A stretch of 36,226 nucleotides of DNA, from the NCBI GenBank assembly GCA_937981555.1, contig CALJOK010000114.1, forward strand, positions 1-36,226, in the 5' to 3' direction. This stretch comes from an uncultured Saprospiraceae bacterium. GTDB lineage: Bacteria; Bacteroidota; Bacteroidia; Chitinophagales; Saprospiraceae. The position numbers and the translations under genes were made by a program. Shown in pieces: positions 25,242 through 33,739 of the stretch (within the stretch, counting starts at the first letter, position 1; every line of letters starts with the position of its first letter). The notes below the pieces were generated by a model that ran no database searches, was not told where the DNA came from, and saw only the letters and a program-made list of their open reading frames with translations.

Positions 25242-25307
25242 TTACTTTCAAAGTAAAACGATTTATTTGGAAAGTAGTTGCTGTGCATTTTTTTCTATAC
25301 TTTCCAA
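25242..25307 (-). promoter_or_regulatory. Cluster of ACTTTC/GAAAGT dyads upstream of the kinase operon
   Basis: TTACTTT C AAAGTAA (25242-25256) is a 7-bp inverted repeat. A second pair, TTGGAAAGTA (25267-25276) and TACTTTCCAA (25298-25307), is a perfect 10-bp inverted repeat with a 21-base gap. All share the ACTTTC motif. They sit 20-85 bases before the kinase start, a suitable place for an autoregulated operator. The divergent gene at 25429 could share the control. Confidence 0.45.
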
Positions 25308-25412
25308 TTTCTTGCTTATTTATGGGAATGTAAAATGCTTAACAACACATTAACAAGAAAAATTAAGGAAAAAAGAGAAAAAGGAAAATTTAAAAAAAAT
25401 CAAAGGAAAAAT

Positions 25413-25420
25413 TAACTTTG
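25413..25420 (+). promoter_or_regulatory. TAnnTTTG box very close to the DUF4271 start
   Basis: TAACTTTG at 25413-25420 matches the -7 element exactly, but it ends only eight bases before the ATG at 25429 and has no -33 partner. If real, the transcript would be almost leaderless; it could also be chance. Confidence 0.25.
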
Positions 25421-25428
25421 CATTTAAT

Positions 25429-26373
25429 ATGAATTTTATTAAAAAAATAAATTTTGTGGGTGTGCTATTTCTTTTGTTTTGGAGTAGCCAATTGATTGGT
25501 CAGAGTGGTACTAATCCTTTCGAACTGCAACATCGTGCTGATAGAAAAACAAAAATAGTAGACCCTAATAATGATATTATTGAGGAAGCAACAGGAGTGG
25601 ATGCTGCGGCTCAAAATCCATTTAATGTAATTCGTACTACTGAAAGAATTAAATCCCCAACTGCTTCTCCTAATATTCAAAATAGTCCAAAGAAAGAACC
25701 GACTGTAGTAGCGGCAACCGACGATAAAAACTTTCGATTTTCATTGACCTTGGCGATGTTAATATCTTTAGCCTTGAGTCTGAGTATTTATCGAGCACAA
25801 ATCACCAAAGCTTATCATGCCTTTACGAATGAGAATGTGATGCGAATGTTGCATCGAGAGAAAGGAACTGTTGCCTATATCCCTTATTATGTATTATATG
25901 TTTTATTTCTTTTCAACCTTGGAATATATATTTATCTATTGTTAAGATATTATAATTTGACTCCTGAGATATCCAATTTTTCCTTATTAATGATGACTGT
26001 AGGGAGTGCAGCAGGGTTAATTTTTCTCAAACATTTAGTGATCAATATTATTGGTTGGGTTTTCCCTATTGAAAAGGAAACAAGCATTTATAGTATGACA
26101 ATGACGGTTTTTGGAATCGTTTTAAGCATCATCTTATTTGTTGCAAATGTCATAATTGCTTACGCTCCACCACAAATTATACCTATCGTAATTTATCTTT
26201 CCTTTATAATTATCGGAATTGTGTACTTTTTCCGCAGTATTCGAGGATTATCTATCGCTTCAAAGTTTTTAAATCGTAATAAGTTTCATTTTTTTATTTA
26301 CCTTTGTGCCGTCGAAATAGCCCCTGTCCTGATTTTGTGGAAAGTAGCAACGAGTGGGATAGGAATTCAATAA
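25429..26373 (+). CDS. DUF4271 membrane protein
   Basis: The product has 314 residues. A signal peptide (about 1-24, ending LIGQ) and a polar segment (about 25-105) precede seven or so hydrophobic helices from about residue 106 to the end. Examples are FSLTLAMLISLALSLSIY, YYVLYVLFLFNLGIYIYLL and TVFGIVLSIILFVANVII. The loop FTNENVMRMLHREKG and the helix with FLKHLVINIIGWVF are typical of DUF4271, a family found in Bacteroidota. It lies 72 bases before hemD on the same strand, an arrangement I recall from other Bacteroidota genomes. The biochemical role is unknown; a link to haem synthesis or the envelope is only suggested by position. Confidence 0.85.
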   Translation: MNFIKKINFVGVLFLLFWSSQLIGQSGTNPFELQHRADRKTKIVDPNNDIIEEATGVDAAAQNPFNVIRTTERIKSPTASPNIQNSPKKEPTVVAATDDKNFRFSLTLAMLISLALSLSIYRAQITKAYHAFTNENVMRMLHREKGTVAYIPYYVLYVLFLFNLGIYIYLLLRYYNLTPEISNFSLLMMTVGSAAGLIFLKHLVINIIGWVFPIEKETSIYSMTMTVFGIVLSIILFVANVIIAYAPPQIIPIVIYLSFIIIGIVYFFRSIRGLSIASKFLNRNKFHFFIYLCAVEIAPVLILWKVATSGIGIQ

Positions 26374-26445
26374 GTTTTTAAGGGATTATGACACCTTCTT
26401 TTTAAGAAAAAAGAAGATAATTTCTAAATGCAAAAACAATTTTGA

Positions 26446-27222
26446 ATGTCATCAAATAGTAAAGCAAAGGGAGAGTCTTTTCGTAAGATCAAAAGTATTT
26501 TGATTTCACAGCCGAAACCTGAGCGATCGCCTTATTATGAATTGGAAGAGAAATATGGTCTACAAATAGACTGGCGCCAATTCATCCAAGTTGAACCCGT
26601 AACTGAAAAAGAATTCCGAAAAACTCGTATCCGTCCGGATGAGTTTACAGCAATTATTTTCACCTCAAAAGGTTCCGTAGATCATTTCTTTCGAATGTGT
26701 GAAGAGATGAGAATCAAAATGTCTCAAGACACCAAATATTTTTGTTTGTCTGAAGCAATTGCCAATTATCTACAAAAATTTATTGTTTACCGTAAACGAA
26801 AAGTGTTTGCAGGGAAGCGATTAATTCAGGATTTGAAGCCTTCATTTATGAAGCATAAGGAAAAAGAAAAATTCCTTTTGCCTTGTTCAAATTTAGGAGC
26901 GAGACCTGTAGTTGACTTTTTGGAAAAGAATGACATTGATTTTCAAGATGCGATGATGTACCGAACGGTTAGTGCAGATTTGTCTGATTTGGAAAATGTA
27001 ACTTACGATGTCTTGGTATTTTTTAGTCCGCTTGGGATTGATTCTTTGTATGAAAATTTTCCTGAGTTTAAACAAAAAAATACTCGTTTAGCTATCTACG
27101 GAAATGCTACTCAGAAAGCTGTTTCAGAAAAAGGATTAACAATTGATATTCCTGCACCTGCACCGGATACACCTTCGATGACAATGGCGTTGAAAAAATA
27201 CTTAGAAATTTCTAATAAATAA
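26446..27222 (+). CDS. hemD: Uroporphyrinogen-III synthase
   Basis: The product has 258 residues with no signal peptide, so it is cytoplasmic. The bilobed HemD pattern is visible: an N-terminal ILISQPKPERSPYYELEEKYG segment, FTAIIFTSKGSVDHFF (about 66-81), RKVFAGKRLIQDL, LLPCSNLGARPVVDFL, MYRTVSADLSDL, YDVLVFFSPLGIDSLYENF and a final RLAIYGNATQKAVSEKGL. The enzyme cyclises hydroxymethylbilane with inversion of ring D to give uroporphyrinogen III, the precursor of haem and B12-type tetrapyrroles. HemD sequences diverge strongly, so the call rests on the TSKGSVDHFF and YGNATQKA motifs and the neighbouring DUF4271 gene. A B12-dependent mutase encoded at 33740 uses a product of the same pathway, but the two are not linked in an operon. 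Confidence 0.9.
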   Translation: MSSNSKAKGESFRKIKSILISQPKPERSPYYELEEKYGLQIDWRQFIQVEPVTEKEFRKTRIRPDEFTAIIFTSKGSVDHFFRMCEEMRIKMSQDTKYFCLSEAIANYLQKFIVYRKRKVFAGKRLIQDLKPSFMKHKEKEKFLLPCSNLGARPVVDFLEKNDIDFQDAMMYRTVSADLSDLENVTYDVLVFFSPLGIDSLYENFPEFKQKNTRLAIYGNATQKAVSEKGLTIDIPAPAPDTPSMTMALKKYLEISNK

Positions 27223-27255
27223 ATTTTTAACGGTTAATGCTTAACTGTTAAATAA

Positions 27256-27297
27256 AAAAAGCGGTGATTTTCATTTTTGAAAATCACCGCTTTTTGT
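27256..27297. terminator. Bidirectional terminator between hemD and the DUF4139 gene
   Basis: Perfect 18-bp arms (27256-27273 and 27278-27295) with the loop TTTT, A-rich on the left and T-rich on the right, lie between convergent stops at 27222 and 27337. A second, weaker 11-bp inverted repeat sits just before it (27227-27237 / 27241-27251). Confidence 0.93.
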
Positions 27298-27336
27298 TTG
27301 GGAATCAGATAAGAAGTTGACCGTTGACTCTTTATT

Positions 27337-29019
27337 CTAATAATATCTCGGCGTCACCACTTTTCTACTTTTATCAATTTTGATTTCCTTGTCCTTTGGA
27401 TAAGTGATAGAAAAACTAAACTCGACAGTCTTGGATTCACCAGGTTGAAGTTTGAAATCCCATTTTAACTTTCCAGTATTTTCAAAATATTCCGCCCCTG
27501 AAATTTCTTTTACATCGACATCAATTTCTTTTAATTTCGAAATTGGAATTTGGTCAAGCAATTCAAAATCTACCGCTCGGTTTCGATTATTTTTAACCGT
27601 AATTCTGTAAGCTGTGGTCATTTTCTTTTTGCCTTGCATGAATTGTTTTTTAGTCAACTCTTTCAATTTTGTTCTTTTGACTAAAACCTTTGGATCACGA
27701 CCTAGCGAAAGATTCAAAGTGTCACTTAAGTTTCGAGTATCCAACTGAGCCATCCCAATAAAACTTTTATCATAATAAATATTCATCGGGCCAGGCATTA
27801 AATCCAAATCTTCCCAACCAACGACTTGCCCTAGCAAGAAGGCATCCTTATCCATTTTCGGAACACTATAATGTTGATAATCAGCTGGCAATTCAGATTC
27901 GTTGACAATGATGGAATATGGTTTTCGATCAGCAGGAATCGAATAGGGTTGATCTATTTCGAAGTCAGAACTTAACTCCGAAATTTCTATTTCTTCAAAT
28001 CTTACATTGCCACCAGGAGCGCCTAATTGAATTTCTGAATCAGATTGTTGTCTAGAATTGTCTTTATACTTCTTCTCTTTTTGATAAACATTGCTGTTTT
28101 GAATATTATTTAAACGGCCTTGATTGTAAGCATATACTTGAGGAACATTCTCTTTGATAAACCAAGGATTCAAAATCGGAAGTGTTGCACTTTGATTTAC
28201 ATCAGCTGTCGACAACACTACTTTTACATCGTCCCAATCAATGCCAGTATCATTAAAAGCGAGCGCTCGATATTTTATTTTAATCGGTTCCGTTAGATTT
28301 TTTACTGTCAAATCATAAATTGGAGACCAACCCGCATCTCGAACGACATAGCGCACTCGAAAAGTCGTGGTGACATTTTGTGTACAATTTAGAGCAAGGT
28401 AAATTTCAGAAGTTGGACGTTTCCCTGCATTAAATTCATTGAGTTGTTGTTGAATTTTTCGTTGTTGTTTTTGGAATTCAGCACGATCTTTTCTGATTTT
28501 TGATAAATCAACATTGATAGTCAAAAATCTTTCTCGATAATATGCAGCAGTAGCTTTTAATTGTTCAAAGTCAACAGCCTTCTCTTTACCAGACAATTTT
28601 TTATTACTTTCTAATAAACTTTTCTCTTGAGCAATTGCACCTTCTTGATCTGCTAAAAATTGAATTTCATCTGCAATCAATAATAATGAATCTTGCAAAA
28701 TGGCAATCGCAGGATTTGATTCTTTTTTTTCTTTTAAAAAATTAATTCGACTCGTGGTAGATAACATATTGACGTCATCTCCTTCTGTCGAAATTTGAAT
28801 ACTCGAAGGATTCATCTTTGGAGAAAGTCCTGTGAATACTAACTTGTGTTTTCCTTTTGGAAGTGTCACTTGATCTGTTCGAATAATTTCTGCGCCTTGC
28901 AGGTGAATTCTTACTTCTTCAATAGAAGCATTTATTTCTTTTTCTGTTTCTTGTGAAAAAATAGAAAAGGGAAATAGAATTCCAACAAGGAATAAGTAAT
29001 AAATTTTTTTAGTCAACAT
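27337..29019 (-). CDS. DUF4139 / MuiA-like protein
   Basis: The product has 560 residues with a signal peptide (about 1-22, ending FSIFSQ). A DUF4140-like N-terminal segment (about 33-130; VRIHLQGAEIIRTDQVTLPKGKHKLVF) is followed by a helical coiled-coil stretch (about 100-205, with many E/K/Q) and a C-terminal DUF4139 region (about 215-560). The latter carries VRYVVRDAGWSPIYDL, RALAFNDTGIDWDDVKVVLSTA, RDPKVLVKRTKLKELT, YRITVKNNRNRAVDFELLDQIPIS and WDFKLQPGESKTVEFSFSITYPK. The family is named after the mucoidy inhibitor A protein; the molecular role is not settled. It is exported, and an envelope function is likely. The upstream region has a perfect 18-bp palindrome and a paired direct repeat, so it may be regulated. 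Confidence 0.88.
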   Translation of the reverse strand: MLTKKIYYLFLVGILFPFSIFSQETEKEINASIEEVRIHLQGAEIIRTDQVTLPKGKHKLVFTGLSPKMNPSSIQISTEGDDVNMLSTTSRINFLKEKKESNPAIAILQDSLLLIADEIQFLADQEGAIAQEKSLLESNKKLSGKEKAVDFEQLKATAAYYRERFLTINVDLSKIRKDRAEFQKQQRKIQQQLNEFNAGKRPTSEIYLALNCTQNVTTTFRVRYVVRDAGWSPIYDLTVKNLTEPIKIKYRALAFNDTGIDWDDVKVVLSTADVNQSATLPILNPWFIKENVPQVYAYNQGRLNNIQNSNVYQKEKKYKDNSRQQSDSEIQLGAPGGNVRFEEIEISELSSDFEIDQPYSIPADRKPYSIIVNESELPADYQHYSVPKMDKDAFLLGQVVGWEDLDLMPGPMNIYYDKSFIGMAQLDTRNLSDTLNLSLGRDPKVLVKRTKLKELTKKQFMQGKKKMTTAYRITVKNNRNRAVDFELLDQIPISKLKEIDVDVKEISGAEYFENTGKLKWDFKLQPGESKTVEFSFSITYPKDKEIKIDKSRKVVTPRYY

Positions 29020-29052
29020 AATTTTTATTTTTTAGGTTAAGTGTAATTTAGG

Positions 29053-29070
29053 TCGGTTTTATAAAACCGA
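29053..29070. promoter_or_regulatory. Perfect 18-bp palindrome upstream of the DUF4139 gene
   Basis: TCGGTTTTATAAAACCGA reads the same on both strands without a single mismatch. It lies 33 bases before the minus-strand start at 29019. It could be an operator or a stem in the mRNA leader. Confidence 0.5.
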
Positions 29071-29122
29071 TACTCAAATAACAAAAGCTAATTTCCAATA
29101 AAAAACTCAGAACAAAAATCGA

Positions 29123-29154
29123 GACTTGGTAAAGAGGCCGTTTGACTTGGTAAA
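29123..29154. promoter_or_regulatory. Paired direct repeat GACTTGGTAAA
   Basis: Identical 11-base copies at 29123-29133 and 29144-29154 are 21 bases apart, two helical turns. Spaced direct repeats of this size are typical of sites for LytTR or OmpR-type regulators. They lie in the divergent region between the DUF4139 and NUDIX genes. Confidence 0.4.
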
Positions 29155-29188
29155 CCTAACTTTTTTATTCACTTTGGCAGATAATAAT

Positions 29189-29340
29189 GTGGCTGTCTGC
29201 TTTAGCAGACCTGAAAAAAGAGCAAAGCGATTTTTTTCATCTTACAAAATGGAGGCTTACTAAAATTATTTTCTCATAAAGAAATTACTCTCTTTGGGTT
29301 TTCTTTTTTTTAGGTCAGCTAAAGCAGACCACCACGTAAC
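29189..29340. repeat. Intergenic inverted-repeat element, copy 2
   Basis: The right arm (29313-29337) matches the right arm of copy 1 (23210-23234) at 24 of 25 positions. The left arm core (29194-29211) matches the GGTCTGCTTTAGCTGACC core with two changes, one of which makes its inner 16 bases an exact GTCTGCT-TT-AGCAGAC dyad. The arms enclose about 100 bases with no ORF. Here the element lies in a divergent promoter region, ending seven bases before the NUDIX ATG at 29348, so it is not simply a terminator. Confidence 0.8.
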
Positions 29341-29347
29341 AATAATC

Positions 29348-29959
29348 ATGATAGATAATATTCGACAAAAATTAGCACAAACACTTCCTGGCAGAATCGC
29401 CCAATTAGAAATGGCGCCTGCCCTTCGTCAACATTACAAAGGTGCACCAGATGATGCAACCGTCGCCTGCGTTTTAGTTTTATTATTTCCCAAAAATGAC
29501 GATTGGCATTTCACATTAATTCAAAGAATGTCGCATGAAAAAGATCGGCACAGCGGACAAATTAGTTTCCCTGGAGGAAGATTGGAAGAGGAGGACGAAT
29601 CACTTTTAGCAGGTGCATTGCGAGAGGCGGAGGAAGAAGTTGGGATTCCGAGAGAGGATATAAATGTGTTGGGAAGGCTGACAGAATTATACATTCCTGT
29701 GAGCAATTTTTTAGTGCATCCGTTTGTAGGGTTTTTGGAAAAATCACCAGAGTTTGTTCCGCAACCTTCGGAGGTGGATAATATTTTAGAAGTCCCAGTT
29801 GCTGAATTAAATAAAATAGAAAATAAAAAAACAAGAGATATCAAAGGTGGGAAAAATATAGTTTTAAAAAATGTGCCCTATTTTGATTTTGAGGGAAAAG
29901 TGGTTTGGGGAGCAACGGCGATGATGTTGAGTGAATTTGAGCGAGTGGTTTTTGGGTGA
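29348..29959 (+). CDS. CoA-type NUDIX hydrolase
   Basis: I choose the ATG at 29348. A longer frame from a TTG at 29294 would translate the repeat element, so it is rejected. The product has 203 residues. The CoA-diphosphatase signature LIQRMSHEKDRHSGQISFPGG (about 58-77) runs into the Nudix box GGRLEEEDESLLAGALREAEEEVGI (about 76-100), with metal ligands REAEEE. The later GRLTELYIPVSNFLVHPFVG also fits the NudL group. Relatives split CoA and its derivatives to 4'-phosphopantetheine and 3',5'-ADP, needing Mg or Mn. It is cytoplasmic. The next gene starts 16 bases after its stop, so the two probably share a transcript. Confidence 0.9.
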   Translation: MIDNIRQKLAQTLPGRIAQLEMAPALRQHYKGAPDDATVACVLVLLFPKNDDWHFTLIQRMSHEKDRHSGQISFPGGRLEEEDESLLAGALREAEEEVGIPREDINVLGRLTELYIPVSNFLVHPFVGFLEKSPEFVPQPSEVDNILEVPVAELNKIENKKTRDIKGGKNIVLKNVPYFDFEGKVVWGATAMMLSEFERVVFG

Positions 29960-29975
29960 TTTAAAATAAGATTAA

Positions 29976-31421
29976 ATGTTAAAAAGGAACTGGCATTTTT
30001 TATTAATAATATTTTTATGTTTAGACATTGCATATTCTTTTAGTCAACATTTCCATGTTGCCTTAGATGGTGATTTGCCAAATATTATCCTTCCTGCTGA
30101 ACAGTACCAACCATTGATGAATGATCCTTTTGGAATAAGTGTTCTATTGGAAAATGAATCGAATGCTTCGCCAAATCGTTTTTTTGCTCATTGGTTTACA
30201 GCAGAATATTTTAGAAATATCCCTCACTTTTTACAAAAAATAGTTTCACCAATCGATAGTGTTTATTTGGCTTGTGCACTAATAAAAACATTTATTCAAT
30301 TTTTTTTGATAGCGTTACTTGCCATTTTTATAACAGGTAAAAGTAAGTTGACCGATAAATATTTTTTGATAGTAGCGGTACTGTTAACACCTCTTTTTCA
30401 AACTTCAGGTTATTATCAATACATGGGAGTAATCGATAAAGCTACTACTTACACTTTGTTTTACGCTTTTCCAATCAGCTTGTTATTACTCTTTTTTCTA
30501 CCATTTTATAAAAAGTTATATTTTAATACCAGCTTAGAATTAAGTTGGGGCAAAAAGATTTTCCTATTTCTTTTGACTATTTATTTATCTCTAAATGGAC
30601 CACTTATTCCTCCGATTGTATTGTTGTCGATTGCGATGATTTTTGGATTTCAGATTTGGAAATTTTTTATGAAAGAAAACAAAAAGAATTATTTAGAATT
30701 AAAAAAATCGTTTTTAGAAAAAATTGGAATACAAACATTCTTCTTCTTTTTAGTCTTTTGCTGTTTTTCCATGTATTCATTTTTCATTGGTTTAAACACA
30801 TCTGAAGGAGTTGTGAATTCAGTTTCAATAATGGAAAGGTATCAAAAAGTACCACTGGGTATTTTTAATATGTTAACTCAAAAACTAGGTTTTCCAATTT
30901 TAATATTAGTGATTTTGGTAAATGTTTTTTTGATGAAAAAGCAAACAGAATCTACCGAGCGCAAAAAGATTTTTATCCTACTTCAATGTTTAAGTGTTTT
31001 TGCAATTTTCTATATTTTACTTTTACCACTTGGAGGTTATCGAGAATATCGTCCTAATATAATTCGAAGAGATACTTTCTTACCGATTACACTTTTGCTA
31101 TTTTATACTTATGGAATTACTTCATTTTATTTATTTCGACATTTAGTATCAAAATATAAAAAATGGTATGTGATAGGATTAGCAGTAGTGAGCTTTAATT
31201 TTATGATAGTTGACCTGCCAGATTTTGACAATAATAAATGTGAAAGAGATGCCTTAGTAAAAATATCAAATGCTTCTGAAAATATTATTCAGGTAGATAA
31301 TGATTGCCTAATTATGACTTGGATAAAAGTTGAAGATCCTGAATTTACAGAGACGAATAGCGAGGTCTTGCAGATGTGGAATATTATTGAGAAACCAACT
31401 TTATATTATCAAAAATATTAA
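29976..31421 (+). CDS. Polytopic membrane protein of unknown function
   Basis: The product has 481 residues with about ten membrane helices; the first (about 6-22) is followed by a large outer loop (about 25-90). The early HFHVALDGDLPNI segment puts acidic residues after helix 1, as in GT-C glycosyltransferases, but I do not see a full GT-C signature. Tyrosine, phenylalanine and isoleucine are very frequent. The C-terminal 70 residues (from about 410) are non-membrane and include NASENIIQVDNDCLIMTWIKVEDPE. It is close behind the NUDIX gene (16-base gap), but the two have no clear functional link. Its stop is 13 bases from the stop of the convergent GH16 gene. I do not recognise the family. 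Confidence 0.75.
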   Translation: MLKRNWHFLLIIFLCLDIAYSFSQHFHVALDGDLPNIILPAEQYQPLMNDPFGISVLLENESNASPNRFFAHWFTAEYFRNIPHFLQKIVSPIDSVYLACALIKTFIQFFLIALLAIFITGKSKLTDKYFLIVAVLLTPLFQTSGYYQYMGVIDKATTYTLFYAFPISLLLLFFLPFYKKLYFNTSLELSWGKKIFLFLLTIYLSLNGPLIPPIVLLSIAMIFGFQIWKFFMKENKKNYLELKKSFLEKIGIQTFFFFLVFCCFSMYSFFIGLNTSEGVVNSVSIMERYQKVPLGIFNMLTQKLGFPILILVILVNVFLMKKQTESTERKKIFILLQCLSVFAIFYILLLPLGGYREYRPNIIRRDTFLPITLLLFYTYGITSFYLFRHLVSKYKKWYVIGLAVVSFNFMIVDLPDFDNNKCERDALVKISNASENIIQVDNDCLIMTWIKVEDPEFTETNSEVLQMWNIIEKPTLYYQKY

Positions 31422-31434
31422 TTACGTACTTAAA

Positions 31435-33378
31435 TTATCGAACTACAGAAAAAGTTTTGGATATTTTTTTTCCATGTATTTGAAAAGCGATTTCGTAAAT
31501 TCCTTCTCCCCAGTTAGCGACATTTAATTGATAGAAAACCTCCCCTAATTCCCCTCTGTGCATAACCCTTCCTGAACCCACATGGACTATCATAAAAGGA
31601 GATGCAGAAGGTTCAATGATTTCATAATTAGTTTTTTGTAAACCAAAATATAAAATATCATTTACTGGATTAGGGTAAATAATTAAAGCGGGAAGTTCTG
31701 AATTATTTATACAGTCGGGAACAAAGATTTCTTTTTCAAAAGTGGAAGTTCCACAGGCATTAGAAATTGATAATTCATATTTGAAAAAATGATCTTCCAA
31801 AGACGTATCAGGAATGACCCATAAAGATTGATAATTCTCAAAAATAGTTGCATCTGAAATACTCGACCAACTATATTCAGAATCGGGTTGATATTGAAAA
31901 TTATTTTCTATGGTAATTTCGAAACCTCCATTTGTAAAACAAGGTTTTATATTATTTTCTAAAATTGGAGAGATAGGTTTTCCTATAATTATTTCTTTCC
32001 TCACTTTCATTTTTACATCAGTACAATTATAACTGAAATTCTGAAATGGTATAGCATCTTCACTAAATTCATTATTAAAAGTATATCCAATCGTAGTCCA
32101 GTTTCCTTCAGGCAAATCAATATTATTCCCATAGACAGAAGCTTCAATCCAACCAATAGAGCTATCTTGATTGGCTACAACGGTCAATGAATTTTCTTGG
32201 ATGTCAATAATTTCTAGATTGTTAGATACTTCCCAATCTATGATTTGATCAGTATGCAATCCCGAGATTATGAATTCTTGATTTATACATGGAAAATTAT
32301 CGTCGGAGATTAATTGCATATTTGGTTTTTGCTCAATTTTTATCCAATCAATTTCTATGATTTCATTATTTTTTGGTGTTCCAGTAATTCCCATTCCAAA
32401 AATTAAATCAATAGGTCTAGTTGAAAAAGTATGCCATCCACTCAATTCATAAATCGTATTATCTCCAAGAGGTATTTCATCGCAATCTAAACCAATAAGA
32501 CAAATGTTTTTTCTATTCCCAGAATTGTCAATATTCAATTTATAATATTTATAAAAGATTCTAAATGGGTTGCCATTTAAAGACCAGACTATTTTATAAG
32601 GTGTCCATTCAATTTCCCAAGTTTGAAATTTATTAGAAAGGTCTCCGAGGTGCGCATCTAATCCATATTCAGCATGAGTATTATTATCATCTGTTATTAT
32701 ATTCCATTGATGAATAGAGCTTCTGATATGTCCGTCTGAGCCATGAAATATTTCATAAGCATCGATTTCATTACCTGCGCCATAAAACCATAATGCACTA
32801 TTAATTTCATTACTTTTTGGAAACTTTATTCTAGCAGAAAATTTTCCAAATTTATAACAACCAGAAGCTTCAATTTTCCACTCACCTCCAGCAAGAGGGT
32901 TTTTTGAATGGAGCATTCCTAAAGAATATGGATGATTAATAGTTTGTTCATTTCCATTTTCATTAATGTAAGAATAGGAGGGATTATTTTTTGCAACATG
33001 TAGTTTTAAGATTCCATTCTCAATATTTACATTGTTGTCTGTATTTATATACGTATCGTTTAAATTCGAATGTACTTTGTTAAATGGAGCAGGATAAGGA
33101 TATTCTTTTTTCCAAAAAGTAGTGTCAAAATCGCCTTCGAAATCCTCATTAATTATTGGTTGATATTTATTCTCATTACATTCTTCGTGATTAATATTCC
33201 GTTTATAAAAAACTAAATTAGCTCTAGTGTTTTGGTTATAAGGAGACTTGTCAGGGATACTAATTGTATCACCGACAGGAGAATTAATAAATAATCTTCT
33301 ACAATGTGATTTTTGTGAAAAAATGATGGAATAAAAAAAAAGGAATATGATTGAAAGGGTGAAGATTTTAATTTTCAT
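31435..33378 (-). CDS. Secreted GH16 beta-glucanase-like protein, T9SS type A cargo
   Basis: The product has 647 residues with a signal peptide (about 1-21, ending IIFSQ). A GH16 domain spans about 70-360: FDTTFWKKEYPYP, YKFGKFSARIKFPKS, the catalytic motif GNEIDAYEIFHG (Glu204, Asp206, Glu209), FQTWEIEWTPYKIVWSLNG and a final IDWIKIEQK strand. GH16 enzymes cut beta-1,3- or beta-1,4-glycans such as laminarin, agar or carrageenan, by a retaining mechanism with two glutamates. The specificity is not clear here. A region of about 365-550 looks like two Ig/PKD-type domains. The end is a T9SS type A sorting domain (IIYPNPVNDILYFG, then a final beta-rich tail). This suggests a surface or released glycan-degrading enzyme. 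It is convergent with the gene at 29976 and has no polysaccharide-utilisation partners (SusC/SusD) nearby. Confidence 0.9.
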   Translation of the reverse strand: MKIKIFTLSIIFLFFYSIIFSQKSHCRRLFINSPVGDTISIPDKSPYNQNTRANLVFYKRNINHEECNENKYQPIINEDFEGDFDTTFWKKEYPYPAPFNKVHSNLNDTYINTDNNVNIENGILKLHVAKNNPSYSYINENGNEQTINHPYSLGMLHSKNPLAGGEWKIEASGCYKFGKFSARIKFPKSNEINSALWFYGAGNEIDAYEIFHGSDGHIRSSIHQWNIITDDNNTHAEYGLDAHLGDLSNKFQTWEIEWTPYKIVWSLNGNPFRIFYKYYKLNIDNSGNRKNICLIGLDCDEIPLGDNTIYELSGWHTFSTRPIDLIFGMGITGTPKNNEIIEIDWIKIEQKPNMQLISDDNFPCINQEFIISGLHTDQIIDWEVSNNLEIIDIQENSLTVVANQDSSIGWIEASVYGNNIDLPEGNWTTIGYTFNNEFSEDAIPFQNFSYNCTDVKMKVRKEIIIGKPISPILENNIKPCFTNGGFEITIENNFQYQPDSEYSWSSISDATIFENYQSLWVIPDTSLEDHFFKYELSISNACGTSTFEKEIFVPDCINNSELPALIIYPNPVNDILYFGLQKTNYEIIEPSASPFMIVHVGSGRVMHRGELGEVFYQLNVANWGEGIYEIAFQIHGKKISKTFSVVR

Positions 33379-33739
33379 GGAAGAGAGTTTTAATTGATGT
33401 TGATTTATTCTTCTTCAATGTACAAATATTAGATGATTTGGTAAAAAGATTAAAATACAAAATTTACACTCTTTTGATTTTGTAAGATCATTCGAAATGA
33501 AAGATTGAAGGAGGTTGGTTTTGATTTTTTTTGATAAGTATAACTTTTGACTATTTTAGTTGTGGTACTAGTTTAAAACCGTGCAACAACTTCGTATGTT
33601 TTTTAGATAATTGGTAACTATTTCCATGAATTTCTAGATGTTTCGAAAGCAAAAAAGTGTAATTTTGCGCTACGTACATTTTGAACCAGAGTCCTTTTTT
33701 TTCGTTAGATTACAAAAGGATTAATAACCAAATATATTT
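33379..33739. promoter_or_regulatory. Divergent intergenic region with a TAnnTTTG box before the mutase
   Basis: There is no ORF. On the plus strand TAATTTTG at 33660-33667 is an exact -7 box, 72 bases before the mutase ATG; the -33 element is poor (TTTC at 33641-33644, spacer too short). An 8-bp inverted repeat, TACAAAAT/ATTTTGTA, lies at 33456-33463 / 33477-33484. No exact promoter box was found for the minus-strand GH16 gene. Confidence 0.4.

Noticed and set aside
29294-29347. Upstream TTG start for the NUDIX gene
   Set aside because: The extra 18 codons are the right arm of the repeat element; family members start near the ATG at 29348.
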